Shown here: positions 1-6,615 of the stretch, one piece after another
Layout: every line of letters begins with the position of its first letter
How positions within the stretch are numbered: the stretch's first letter is position 1
DNA from: Mucilaginibacter rubeus
GTDB lineage: Bacteria; Bacteroidota; Bacteroidia; Sphingobacteriales; Sphingobacteriaceae
Direction: 5' to 3'
DNA length: 64,000 nt
Assembly (NCBI RefSeq): GCF_014643835.1
Contig: NZ_BMKD01000003.1
Coordinates: 62,001-126,000, forward strand
The notes under the pieces: model-generated
Seen by the model: only the letters and a program-made list of their open reading frames with translations
The model's database searches: none
What the model was told of the DNA's origin: nothing
Translations under genes and position numbers: made by a program

Positions 1-951
1 TACTTTGCATTGTCGGCTTATACACAGGGAAGCTCAACCGGTCAGTACTATCCAAAATCAAGTCCTTACTATAATAAGTTGCGTATTAATGGTATTGGGG
101 TTACGTTAGGTAAACGTTTGAAATGGCCTGACAACTATTTCCAGTTAAACTACTCGCTTAACTTTGACCATTACAGTCTTGATAACTATGGTGGTTACCT
201 GTTTACCAATGGTACATCATATAATATTAAGTTAACCCAGGAGTTAACCCGTAACTCTATTGACGCGCCTATCTTCCCGACACAGGGTTCAAATATTAAA
301 TTTACTGTACAGGCTACGCCGCCATACTCATTGTTTAACAATATAAACTATAAAATAGCTACTCCGGAAGAGCGTTACCATTTTGTTGAGTATTATAAAT
401 TTAAATATGATGCGCAGTGGTTTTCAAAACTGGTAGGTAAATTTGTATTGATGTCGCAGGTAAGGTTTGGTTTCCTTGGCCAGTACAATCACCAGGTTGG
501 CCCATCACCGTTTGAACGCTTTAAATTAGGTGGCGACGGTATGCAGAGCTATCAGTTTTTACAGGGTAGCGAGATCATCGGTTTACGCGGTTACCAAAAC
601 TTCTCGATAGTGCCTGAAGGCTCCAACGAAACTCAAAATAATAATACAGGTAGTGCGATCTACAATAAATACACACTGGAGCTTCGCCATCCGGTTATCG
701 CAAGCCAGTCGGCAACAATTTTCTTGCTGGCCTTTGCCGAAGGCGGTAACGCATGGAACCAGTTTAGCCAGTTTAATCCGTTTAACGTAAGGCGTTCGGT
801 AGGTGTGGGCGCAAGGATATTTTTGCCTATATTTGGCTTACTGGGGCTAGATTATGGTTATGGCTTTGACAAAATACCGGGACAACCGGATGCTAATAAA
901 GGCCAGTTCCATTTTACAATTTCTCAGAGTTTATCCGGCGGATTTAATTAA
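1..951 (+). CDS. bamA: Outer membrane protein assembly factor BamA, C-terminal part (5' end outside window)
   Basis: This is the C-terminal 316 residues of an Omp85/BamA beta-barrel, the outer-membrane insertase that folds other barrel proteins. The reading frame is open from base 1, so the signal peptide, POTRA domains and first strands lie upstream. An apparent TTG start at base 10 is only the first start-like codon in the frame. Visible hallmarks are alternating aromatic/polar barrel strands, an IGLRGY segment matching the conserved loop-6 VRGF/Y motif, a late LGLDYGYGFD strand, and a last strand ending in a hydrophobic/aromatic residue pattern (GGFN). The next gene, an OmpH/Skp chaperone, begins 17 bases after the stop. 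That bamA-ompH order is usual in Bacteroidota and supports the assignment over a generic TamA/surface antigen protein. Confidence 0.87.
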   Translation, partial: YFALSAYTQGSSTGQYYPKSSPYYNKLRINGIGVTLGKRLKWPDNYFQLNYSLNFDHYSLDNYGGYLFTNGTSYNIKLTQELTRNSIDAPIFPTQGSNIKFTVQATPPYSLFNNINYKIATPEERYHFVEYYKFKYDAQWFSKLVGKFVLMSQVRFGFLGQYNHQVGPSPFERFKLGGDGMQSYQFLQGSEIIGLRGYQNFSIVPEGSNETQNNNTGSAIYNKYTLELRHPVIASQSATIFLLAFAEGGNAWNQFSQFNPFNVRRSVGVGARIFLPIFGLLGLDYGYGFDKIPGQPDANKGQFHFTISQSLSGGFN

Positions 952-967
952 TTTGCGTACCGAATAT

Positions 968-1498
968 ATGAAGAAGATAATTTTAGTAGCCTTTTTAACG
1001 TTAACTGCTTTTGCAGGCGCCTATGCGCAACGTTTTGCTTATGTTGATTCGGAGTATATATTAAAGCACATGCCTGAATATGCTTCATCACAAAAGCAAT
1101 TAGCTGCATTATCTGATCAGTGGCAGAAGGAAGTTGATGGCCGTTTTCAGGAAATTGACCGTCTGTACAAAGCCTACCAGGCCGACCAGGTGTTGATGAC
1201 CCCTGATATGAAAAAACGTCGTGAGGCTGAAATTGTAGAAAAAGAAAAGGCGGCGAAAGATTTTCAACGCCAGAAGTTTGGTCCGGATGGCGAGCTTTCA
1301 CAAAGAAGCACAGCGCTGATTAAACCAATTCAGGATAGGGTGTCTAAAGCTGTACAAGCAATTGCCGAAGGCGATAACCTGGATATGATTTTTGATAAAA
1401 ACAGCGAGGTTATTATGTTATATGCTAACCCGCGGTATGATAAAAGCGCGGATGTTATAACCAGATTAGGACTAAAACCCGGGGTATTTGCTAAATAA
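968..1498 (+). CDS. OmpH/Skp family periplasmic chaperone (copy 1, divergent)
   Basis: This 176-residue protein belongs to the OmpH/Skp family of periplasmic holdases that carry unfolded outer-membrane proteins to BamA. It has a signal peptide (KKIILVAFLTLTAFAGAYA, cleavage before QRFAYVD), then the family opening (FAYVDSEYILKHMPEY), a long charged coiled-coil middle (about residues 45-125) and a C-terminal beta segment. I chose the ATG at 968 because the signal peptide starts there; the frame is open back to 854, but that extension overlaps bamA and does not look like protein. It lies 17 bases behind bamA and is probably co-transcribed. It is clearly more divergent from the two following copies than they are from each other. 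Confidence 0.85.
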   Translation: MKKIILVAFLTLTAFAGAYAQRFAYVDSEYILKHMPEYASSQKQLAALSDQWQKEVDGRFQEIDRLYKAYQADQVLMTPDMKKRREAEIVEKEKAAKDFQRQKFGPDGELSQRSTALIKPIQDRVSKAVQAIAEGDNLDMIFDKNSEVIMLYANPRYDKSADVITRLGLKPGVFAK

Positions 1499-1546
1499 TT
1501 TGAATTAAAATAAATCGAACTATTATTTAAACACAGAAAAAGGAAA

Positions 1547-2059
1547 ATGAAAAAACTATTTAAAGTTGCCTTAGTTGCAGTAGGTTTGTTATTTGCGGGC
1601 AGCTTTGCAAATGCTCAGACTAAGATCGGCCACATCAACTTCAATCAGCTGATTGATATGATGCCCGAAACTAAAACTGTAACTGCTTCGATCCAGGCTT
1701 ATCAAAAAACATTTATTGATCAGCTTACTACAATGAATAATGAGTACCAGACAAAAGGCCAGGACTACCAGTCAAAAAGGGCAAGCATGACCGATGCTGT
1801 ACGTACTGCTAAAGAAAACGAGCTTACCGATATTCAAAAACGTATGAATGATTACCAAAACAATGCCCAGCAACAGGTTGATGCTAAAAGGCAGGAATTA
1901 GGTAAACCGCTTATTGATAAAGCTACCCAGGCAGTACAGGCTGTAGCTAAAGAAAAAGGCTATGCTTATGTATTGGATTCATCACAGATCACTTTATTGG
2001 TATCTCCTGATGCTGATGACCTGATGGCAGCTGTGAAATTAAAATTAGGTTTGAAATAA
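1547..2059 (+). CDS. OmpH/Skp family periplasmic chaperone (copy 2)
   Basis: A 170-residue OmpH/Skp-type chaperone. It has a signal peptide of about 23 residues ending ANAQ, the family start TKIGHINFNQLIDMMPE, a helical middle rich in Gln/Lys/Asp that would form the Skp tentacle, and the conserved end (YAYVLDSSQI..LLVSPDADDLMAAVKLKLGLK). A purine-rich AAAAAGGAAA precedes the ATG. It is followed by its own hairpin terminator. The next gene encodes a protein of exactly the same length that aligns without gaps and shares long identical blocks, so the two are recent tandem duplicates. It presumably works with the adjacent BamA in outer-membrane biogenesis. Confidence 0.87.
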   Translation: MKKLFKVALVAVGLLFAGSFANAQTKIGHINFNQLIDMMPETKTVTASIQAYQKTFIDQLTTMNNEYQTKGQDYQSKRASMTDAVRTAKENELTDIQKRMNDYQNNAQQQVDAKRQELGKPLIDKATQAVQAVAKEKGYAYVLDSSQITLLVSPDADDLMAAVKLKLGLK

Positions 2060-2075
2060 GAAATACAAAAGACAT

Positions 2076-2112
2076 AAAAAAAGCGCCCTGATTAAACGGG
2101 ACGCTTTTTTTA
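2076..2112 (+). terminator. Rho-independent terminator after OmpH copy 2
   Basis: A stem AAAAAAGCG-CCC pairs with GGG-A-CGCTTTTTT around a nine-base loop, with one bulged base, and ends in a run of T. It lies 17 bases after the stop codon. Confidence 0.8.
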
Positions 2113-2284
2113 TGTTTGCCATTTAAATTACACATTGTTATTTTAGCCGGGGTAAGGGTAGCTGTCAAATGTTCCTGTTCATTGTAAGCTCTCCCAAGGT
2201 TAGTTCATGAGTAATTTGCTGATACACGTTACAAAAACAAAAAGATAATTATTATCCATTATTAAACACAGGACACAAAACAAA

Positions 2285-2797
2285 ATGAAAAAACTATTTA
2301 AAGTCGCCTTAGTTGCAGCAGGTATGTTGTTCGTGGGTAGTTTCGCTAAAGCGCAAACAAAAATAGGTTATGTTAATTTTAGCCAGGTTATTGACCAGAT
2401 GCCTGAAACTAAAACTGTTTCTACAACATTACAGGCCTATCAAAAAACATTCATTGATCAGTTAACTACTATGAACAATGAGTTACAAACCAAGGGTGCC
2501 GATCTGGAAAAAAACGGTTCAACTTTGACAGATGCTGCCCGTTCGGCAAAAACTTCTGAATTGCAGGATATTCAGAAACGCATGAACGATTACCAAAACA
2601 ACGCACAGCAACAAGTTGATGCTAAAAAACAAGAATTAGGCAAACCTATTATCGATAAAGTTAGCCAGGCTGTACAAGCGGTAGCTAAAGAAAAAGGTTA
2701 CGCTTATGTATTGGATTCATCACAGGTTAGCATGATCGTATCTCCTGCAGGCGACGACCTGATGGCTGCCGTGAAATTGAAATTAGGTTTAAAATAA
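2285..2797 (+). CDS. OmpH/Skp family periplasmic chaperone (copy 3, tandem duplicate)
   Basis: A 170-residue OmpH/Skp protein, collinear with the preceding copy. The signal peptides differ at only a few positions (KKLFKVALVAAGMLFVGSFAKA), and the blocks MPETKTV, AYQKTFIDQLTTMNNE, IQKRMNDYQNNAQQQVDAK and VQAVAKEKGYAYVLDSSQ are identical. The central stretch (about residues 70-90) is the main divergent part, where client or partner preference might differ. The short upstream sequence (ATTATTAAACACAG) also resembles that before copy 2, so the duplication seems to include the translation start region. It has its own terminator and is separated by 225 bases from copy 2, so it may be separately transcribed. 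Confidence 0.87.
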   Translation: MKKLFKVALVAAGMLFVGSFAKAQTKIGYVNFSQVIDQMPETKTVSTTLQAYQKTFIDQLTTMNNELQTKGADLEKNGSTLTDAARSAKTSELQDIQKRMNDYQNNAQQQVDAKKQELGKPIIDKVSQAVQAVAKEKGYAYVLDSSQVSMIVSPAGDDLMAAVKLKLGLK

Positions 2798-2820
2798 AAT
2801 CACCTTTAAGTAAATTATAC

Positions 2821-2853
2821 AAAAGCGCCCCGTAATTACGGGGCGCTTTTTTT
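2821..2853 (+). terminator. Perfectly palindromic terminator after OmpH copy 3
   Basis: Bases 2821-2850 are a perfect palindrome with arms AAAAGCGCCCCG and CGGGGCGCTTTT, followed by further T residues. It ends about ten bases before the murI start codon, so murI needs its own promoter. Confidence 0.88.
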
Positions 2854-2860
2854 ATGTTTG
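2853..2860 (+). promoter_or_regulatory. Candidate -7 box of murI (TATGTTTG)
   Basis: TATGTTTG matches the Bacteroidota -7 consensus TAnnTTTG. It sits at the base of the preceding terminator and only three bases before the murI ATG, so the message would be leaderless or nearly so. No clear -33 TTG was identified. Confidence 0.4.
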
Positions 2861-2863
2861 TAT

Positions 2864-3709
2864 ATGTCAAATCAACCAATTGGTATTTTTGATTCGGGTT
2901 ATGGCGGGCTAACAGTGTTCCGTTCTATCATTGAACAACTGCCCGGCTATGATTATATTTATATGGGCGATAATGCCCGTGCTCCCTATGGTAACCGCTC
3001 ATTCAGCACCATACACCAGTATACCTGGGAATGCGTGCAGTGGATGTTTGACCAGGGATGCCCCTTAGTGATCCTGGCGTGTAATACGGCATCGGCCAAG
3101 GCATTACGTACCATTCAGCAGCAGGACCTTAAACAGATAGATAATCCGTCGAAAAGGGTATTGGGCGTTATCCGCCCTACGGCCGAGGTTATTGGCGATT
3201 ATACTAAAACCAAAGAGATTGGGGTGCTTGGTACAAAGGGCACCGTACAATCTGGCTCATACCTGCTCGAGATCCAGAATTTTTTCCCCGACATAAAAGT
3301 TTACCAGCAGGCCTGTCCGCTTTGGGTGCCGTTAATTGAAAACGGGGAATACGATAAACCCGGTGCGGATTTTTTTGTGCAGCTGTACCTGGACCAAATC
3401 ATGGCACAATCGCCCAACATCGATACCATTTTGTTGGCTTGCACACATTATCCTATTATCCAGGACAAAATAAAAGCACATTTGCCCGAACGCATTAATG
3501 TTATAAGGCAGGGCGATATCGTGGCTAAAAGCCTTGTTAGTTATTTAAACCGCCACCCCGAAATTGAGCAAAAGCTTAGTCGGAACGGCGAAAATAAGTT
3601 TTATACCACTACCGATGATACTGCCGATTTTGACCATCATGCTTCGTTGTTCTTCTCGGCCCCGGTAAAATCAACGTTTATATCGGCAAATGATTTGGTG
3701 AAGTGTTGA
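2864..3709 (+). CDS. murI: Glutamate racemase MurI
   Basis: Converts L- to D-glutamate for the peptidoglycan stem peptide, in the cytoplasm. The protein is 281 residues, normal for the family. It begins MSNQPIGIFDSGYGGLTV, with the conserved DSG-GGL loop, and carries both cofactor-independent racemase cysteines: ACNTAS (first half) and ACTHYP (second half). I chose the ATG at 2864; the frame opens at an upstream TTG (2858) inside the promoter-like box, but only the ATG gives the standard N-terminus. It follows the bamA-ompH genes but is separated from them by a strong terminator. Confidence 0.93.
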   Translation: MSNQPIGIFDSGYGGLTVFRSIIEQLPGYDYIYMGDNARAPYGNRSFSTIHQYTWECVQWMFDQGCPLVILACNTASAKALRTIQQQDLKQIDNPSKRVLGVIRPTAEVIGDYTKTKEIGVLGTKGTVQSGSYLLEIQNFFPDIKVYQQACPLWVPLIENGEYDKPGADFFVQLYLDQIMAQSPNIDTILLACTHYPIIQDKIKAHLPERINVIRQGDIVAKSLVSYLNRHPEIEQKLSRNGENKFYTTTDDTADFDHHASLFFSAPVKSTFISANDLVKC

Positions 3710-3800
3710 ACCGTGATTTCTATGATTATAGGATGATCATGATACAGAGCTTCAGGCGTTGATATATCAGGCAATCCTTAAATCAGGTAAATCATGGTTC
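3708..3800. repeat. Imperfect intergenic inverted repeat beginning in the murI stop codon
   Basis: Arms GAACCGTGATTT (3708-3719) and AAATCATGGTTC (3789-3800) pair with one mismatch. The intervening DNA has further word-like similarity (GATTATAGGAT versus ATCCTTAAATC). The pattern resembles sequence at the nuoI start and at 50409-50499, and looks like a dispersed repeat family. Confidence 0.45.
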
Positions 3801-3851
3801 TCCTATCAACTTAATATATAATTTAATCATTCTAAATAACTCAACATTTAG

Positions 3852-3859
3852 TAAGTTTG
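3852..3859 (+). promoter_or_regulatory. Candidate -7 box of the nuo operon (TAAGTTTG)
   Basis: TAAGTTTG matches TAnnTTTG and lies 22 bases before the nuoH TTG start. A -33 element is not obvious upstream. Confidence 0.45.
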
Positions 3860-3881
3860 CACCCTTAAGCAAATATTCCTG

Positions 3882-4952
3882 TTGAACTATTATTTTACAT
3901 ATTTTATTGCAGCAATCGGGTTGTTCAGTTTTTCGGCCTTTTTCGCTTTATTCGGTGTATATGCCGAGCGTAAAATATCAGCGTTTATACAAGACAGGCT
4001 CGGTCCAACGGAAACAGGAAAATATGGTTCGCTGCAAACGCTGGCCGATATTTTAAAAATGCTCCAGAAGGAGCTGATCGTCCCGGCAGCGGCAGATAAG
4101 TGGTTGTTTATGCTGGCGCCGGCGGTAATATTCATTGCTGTATACCTCGGTTTCGCTGCGCTACCCTGGGCCCCCGGGCTTATTCCTTCAAAAACAAATA
4201 TCGGTCTCTACTATATTTTTGCCATTATTTCTATCGAAACGTTAGGAATTTTGATGGCAGGCTGGGGATCAAATAACAAATACTCTATCCTGGGCGCTAT
4301 GCGTTCGGCGGCTCAGATCATTTCGTACGAAATCCCCGCAGGCTTTGCCATTATAGCTGTTGTGATGATAGCACAAACGCTCGACTTGCAGGTGATCTCT
4401 GCTCAGCAGGGCATTTTGGCTACTGAAAAGATAAAATTTGCCGGTTTTTGGGATGTATCTCAGATAGGTGGTTTATTTAGCTGGAACGTATTCCGTGCAC
4501 CACATTTGCTCATCGCATTTGTGATCTATTTTATAGCTTCACTGGCCGAAAGTAACCGTGCGCCTTTTGACATTCCGGAGGCGGAATCGGAGTTGGTAGC
4601 CGGTTTTCATACCGAGTTTACGGGGATCCGCTTTGCGCTGGTATTTTTGGCCGAATATTCGATGATGTTCCTGGTATCCATGATAGCAGTAATATTGTTT
4701 TTAGGTGCCTGGAATACGCCGCTGCCCAACATAGGCGGCGTTAAATTGGCAACATGGACTACCAATGTGCCTTGGGGGATATTATGGGTAGTAATAAAAA
4801 CATTAGGCCTGGTGGGTGTTCAAATGTGGATCAGGTGGACATTGCCCCGCCTGCGGGTTGACCAGCTCATGAACCTTTGCTGGAAGGTATTGACCCCGGC
4901 GGCTTTCGCTTGTATGCTGATATCGGGCGTGTGGAGGTTGTGGTTAATGTGA
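3882..4952 (+). CDS. nuoH: NADH-quinone oxidoreductase subunit H
   Basis: Integral membrane subunit (ND1 homologue) that joins the peripheral and membrane arms of complex I and lines the quinone-binding tunnel. The 356-residue protein has about eight transmembrane helices, the motif YAERKISAFIQDRLGP near the N-terminus, and the diagnostic loop ESNRAPFDIPEAESELVAGFHTE in the second half. The only plausible start is TTG at 3882: upstream the frame meets a TAA within 30 bases and has no ATG. It opens the nuoHIJKLMN cluster and sits directly downstream of murI, so nuoA-G must be encoded elsewhere. A -7-like box lies just upstream. Confidence 0.94.
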   Translation: MNYYFTYFIAAIGLFSFSAFFALFGVYAERKISAFIQDRLGPTETGKYGSLQTLADILKMLQKELIVPAAADKWLFMLAPAVIFIAVYLGFAALPWAPGLIPSKTNIGLYYIFAIISIETLGILMAGWGSNNKYSILGAMRSAAQIISYEIPAGFAIIAVVMIAQTLDLQVISAQQGILATEKIKFAGFWDVSQIGGLFSWNVFRAPHLLIAFVIYFIASLAESNRAPFDIPEAESELVAGFHTEFTGIRFALVFLAEYSMMFLVSMIAVILFLGAWNTPLPNIGGVKLATWTTNVPWGILWVVIKTLGLVGVQMWIRWTLPRLRVDQLMNLCWKVLTPAAFACMLISGVWRLWLM

Positions 4953-5048
4953 TTTTTGATTTCGGATGTTCGATTTCGGATTTGGAAAAGTTGAAATATA
5001 GAATTTATTAAAATATAAAATAACGGATTTAACGGAGAGAAAGGCAAT

Positions 5049-5087
5049 ATCCTGGTAATCCTAAAATCCTAAAAATCATGGTTCAGA
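5049..5087 (+). repeat. Repeat-like sequence containing the nuoI start codon
   Basis: The stretch has the word structure CCTGGTAATCC-TAAAATCC-TAAAAATC followed by ATGGTTCAGA. The AAATCATGGTTC core also occurs at 3789-3800. It resembles dispersed intergenic repeats of Bacteroidota; membership of a family is inference. Confidence 0.3.
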
Positions 5088-5668
5088 AAGTAATAAAAGC
5101 GTTTACAACGGCATGGAAAGGTTTAAGCCTTACCATACACCACCTTTTTGCGGGTAATGGCAAAAGGGAGATTGTGACCGTGAGCGACAGCAATTACTTT
5201 AAACAATTGGAACATGGCACCAATACCATCCAATATCCTAAGCAACAACTGCCGGTACCTGAAGTGGGCCGGTACCAATTGGACGTGGAAATGGATGACT
5301 GTATCGTATGTGATCTGTGCGCCAAGGTTTGCCCCGTTAATTGTATCGATATTGAATCGATCAAGGCTACGGAAGCTATCGGCCAAACATCCGACGGCAC
5401 TACCAAACGTTTGTATGCAGCCAAGTTTGATATTGATATGGCCAAGTGTATGTATTGTGGGTTGTGTACTATTGTGTGCCCAACTGAATGCATTACCATG
5501 ACCAACCAGTACGATAAAACAGTTTTTCAGCTAAGCGATCTGGTTTACCAGTTTTCGGATATGACGCCCGAAGATGCCGCCGAAAAGCGTGCCCTTTTTG
5601 ACAAACAACAGGCCGAAAAACAGGCTGCCAAATTAGCCGCCATGAAACAAAAGGAGGGTGGGGCATGA
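5078..5668 (+). CDS. nuoI: NADH-quinone oxidoreductase subunit I (two 4Fe-4S clusters)
   Basis: Peripheral-arm subunit that carries electrons through clusters N6a and N6b toward quinone. The 196-residue protein starts MVQKVIKAFTTAWKGLSLTI, the typical membrane-associated N-terminus. It has two ferredoxin motifs, CIVCDLCAKVCPVNC and CMYCGLCTIVCPTEC, each with the CxxCxxCxxxCP pattern. The C-terminal 40 residues are charged and Ala/Lys/Gln rich (KQQAEKQAAKLAAMKQK), a likely helical tail. It is separated from nuoH by 125 bases of repeat-like DNA that runs into its own start codon, and its stop overlaps the nuoJ start as ATGA, implying coupled translation. Confidence 0.94.
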   Translation: MVQKVIKAFTTAWKGLSLTIHHLFAGNGKREIVTVSDSNYFKQLEHGTNTIQYPKQQLPVPEVGRYQLDVEMDDCIVCDLCAKVCPVNCIDIESIKATEAIGQTSDGTTKRLYAAKFDIDMAKCMYCGLCTIVCPTECITMTNQYDKTVFQLSDLVYQFSDMTPEDAAEKRALFDKQQAEKQAAKLAAMKQKEGGA

Positions 5669-6213
5669 CCTTGATGCGGGTGTTGTTTTATCTGATGAGT
5701 TTTATCGCGGTTGGCTCGGCGCTATATGCTGCTTTAAGTAAAAACCTGGTCAGGAGTATTTTTATATTTTTTGTGACCTTGTTTGCATTAGCTGGCTTGT
5801 ATGTAATTGCCCTTGCCGATTTTGTTGCCGTAACGCAAGTGGTAATTTATGTGGGAGGCATTTTGGTGTTAATCCTTTTTGCATTTATGCTTTCTGGTCG
5901 TGAAACGCTAAATGTGATAGAGCAACACAAAGGAAAATTCATTAACATGGCTAAAGTACCGGCGGTTATACTGGCTGCGTTGTTTTTAGCGGTGATTGTA
6001 AACATTATCCTTAAAGCCGATGCTGATAACCTGCCATGGGTAAAACAGGCCATCGCACAAAAAAATGAGACAACGCCAATCTCTTCAACTATAGATAATA
6101 TAGGCGTTAACCTCATGACCACCTACCTGCTGCCTTTTGAAGCCATTTCTGTTTTATTGCTGATGGCTTTGGTAGGTGCGGCGCATTTATCACGTAAGGA
6201 GGGCAGAGCATGA
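5665..6213 (+). CDS. nuoJ: NADH-quinone oxidoreductase subunit J
   Basis: Membrane subunit (ND6 homologue) of the complex I proton-pumping arm. The 182-residue protein has five predicted transmembrane helices. The segment ADFVAVTQVVIYVGGILVLILFAFML contains the conserved VQVIVYVGAI..L-type helix that bears the pi-bulge linking quinone chemistry to pumping. The start ATG overlaps the nuoI stop (ATGA) and its own stop overlaps nuoK in the same way, so I, J and K are translationally coupled. Length is normal. Confidence 0.93.
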   Translation: MTLMRVLFYLMSFIAVGSALYAALSKNLVRSIFIFFVTLFALAGLYVIALADFVAVTQVVIYVGGILVLILFAFMLSGRETLNVIEQHKGKFINMAKVPAVILAALFLAVIVNIILKADADNLPWVKQAIAQKNETTPISSTIDNIGVNLMTTYLLPFEAISVLLLMALVGAAHLSRKEGRA

Positions 6214-6515
6214 TAACGTTAACCGATTTTTTACTGGTAGGCGCGTTATTGTTTTGTACAGGCATGTACATGATTGTATCCAAACGTAACTCGATACAAG
6301 TATTAATAGGTATTGAACTGATGCTGAATGCTGCCATTTTAAACCTGGTAGCTTTTGGTAAATATGATAAGCTGAATAACGGCGGACAGGTGTTCGCCTT
6401 GTTTGCTATTGTGCTGGCCGCGGCAACAACAGCGGTTGCGCTGGCCATCGTCCTGAATGTTTACCGGCGATATAAAACCATTGACCCGGATGAGATTAAA
6501 AATTTGAGGGATTAA
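6210..6515 (+). CDS. nuoK: NADH-quinone oxidoreductase subunit K
   Basis: Small membrane subunit (ND4L homologue) of complex I. The 101 residues form three transmembrane helices. The family motif SIQVLIGIELMLNAAILNLVAF is present, with the buried glutamate of GIELMLN, and a second acidic helix (FALFAIVLAAATTAVALAIVL) follows. The start codon overlaps the nuoJ stop as ATGA. Downstream, the operon is interrupted by a 76-base inverted-repeat element before nuoL. Confidence 0.94.
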   Translation: MITLTDFLLVGALLFCTGMYMIVSKRNSIQVLIGIELMLNAAILNLVAFGKYDKLNNGGQVFALFAIVLAAATTAVALAIVLNVYRRYKTIDPDEIKNLRD

Positions 6516-6520
6516 AATAT

Positions 6521-6596
6521 TGTAGAGACGCATAATTGCGCCTCCCGCAGGACAAGCGGATATGTACATTCGGAGACGCAATTATGCGTCTCTACA
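6521..6596. repeat. REP-like inverted repeat between nuoK and nuoL
   Basis: Two perfect 20-base arms, TGTAGAGACGCATAATTGCG (6521-6540) and its complement (6577-6596), flank a 36-base centre. Pairing continues about five more base pairs with one mismatch. It starts five bases after the nuoK stop and ends 19 bases before the nuoL start. A related half-copy lies at 19146-19173. It looks like a mobile palindromic (REP/MITE-like) element inside an essential operon. Confidence 0.8.
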
Positions 6597-6615
6597 GAGA
6601 AGATAAAAAAACTAA

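Noticed and set aside
10-12. TTG start for the first gene
   Set aside because: The frame is open to base 1 and the protein is the middle-to-end of BamA; the start lies outside the window.
854-967. N-terminal extension of the first OmpH gene
   Set aside because: It overlaps bamA in another frame, and the signal peptide starts at 968.
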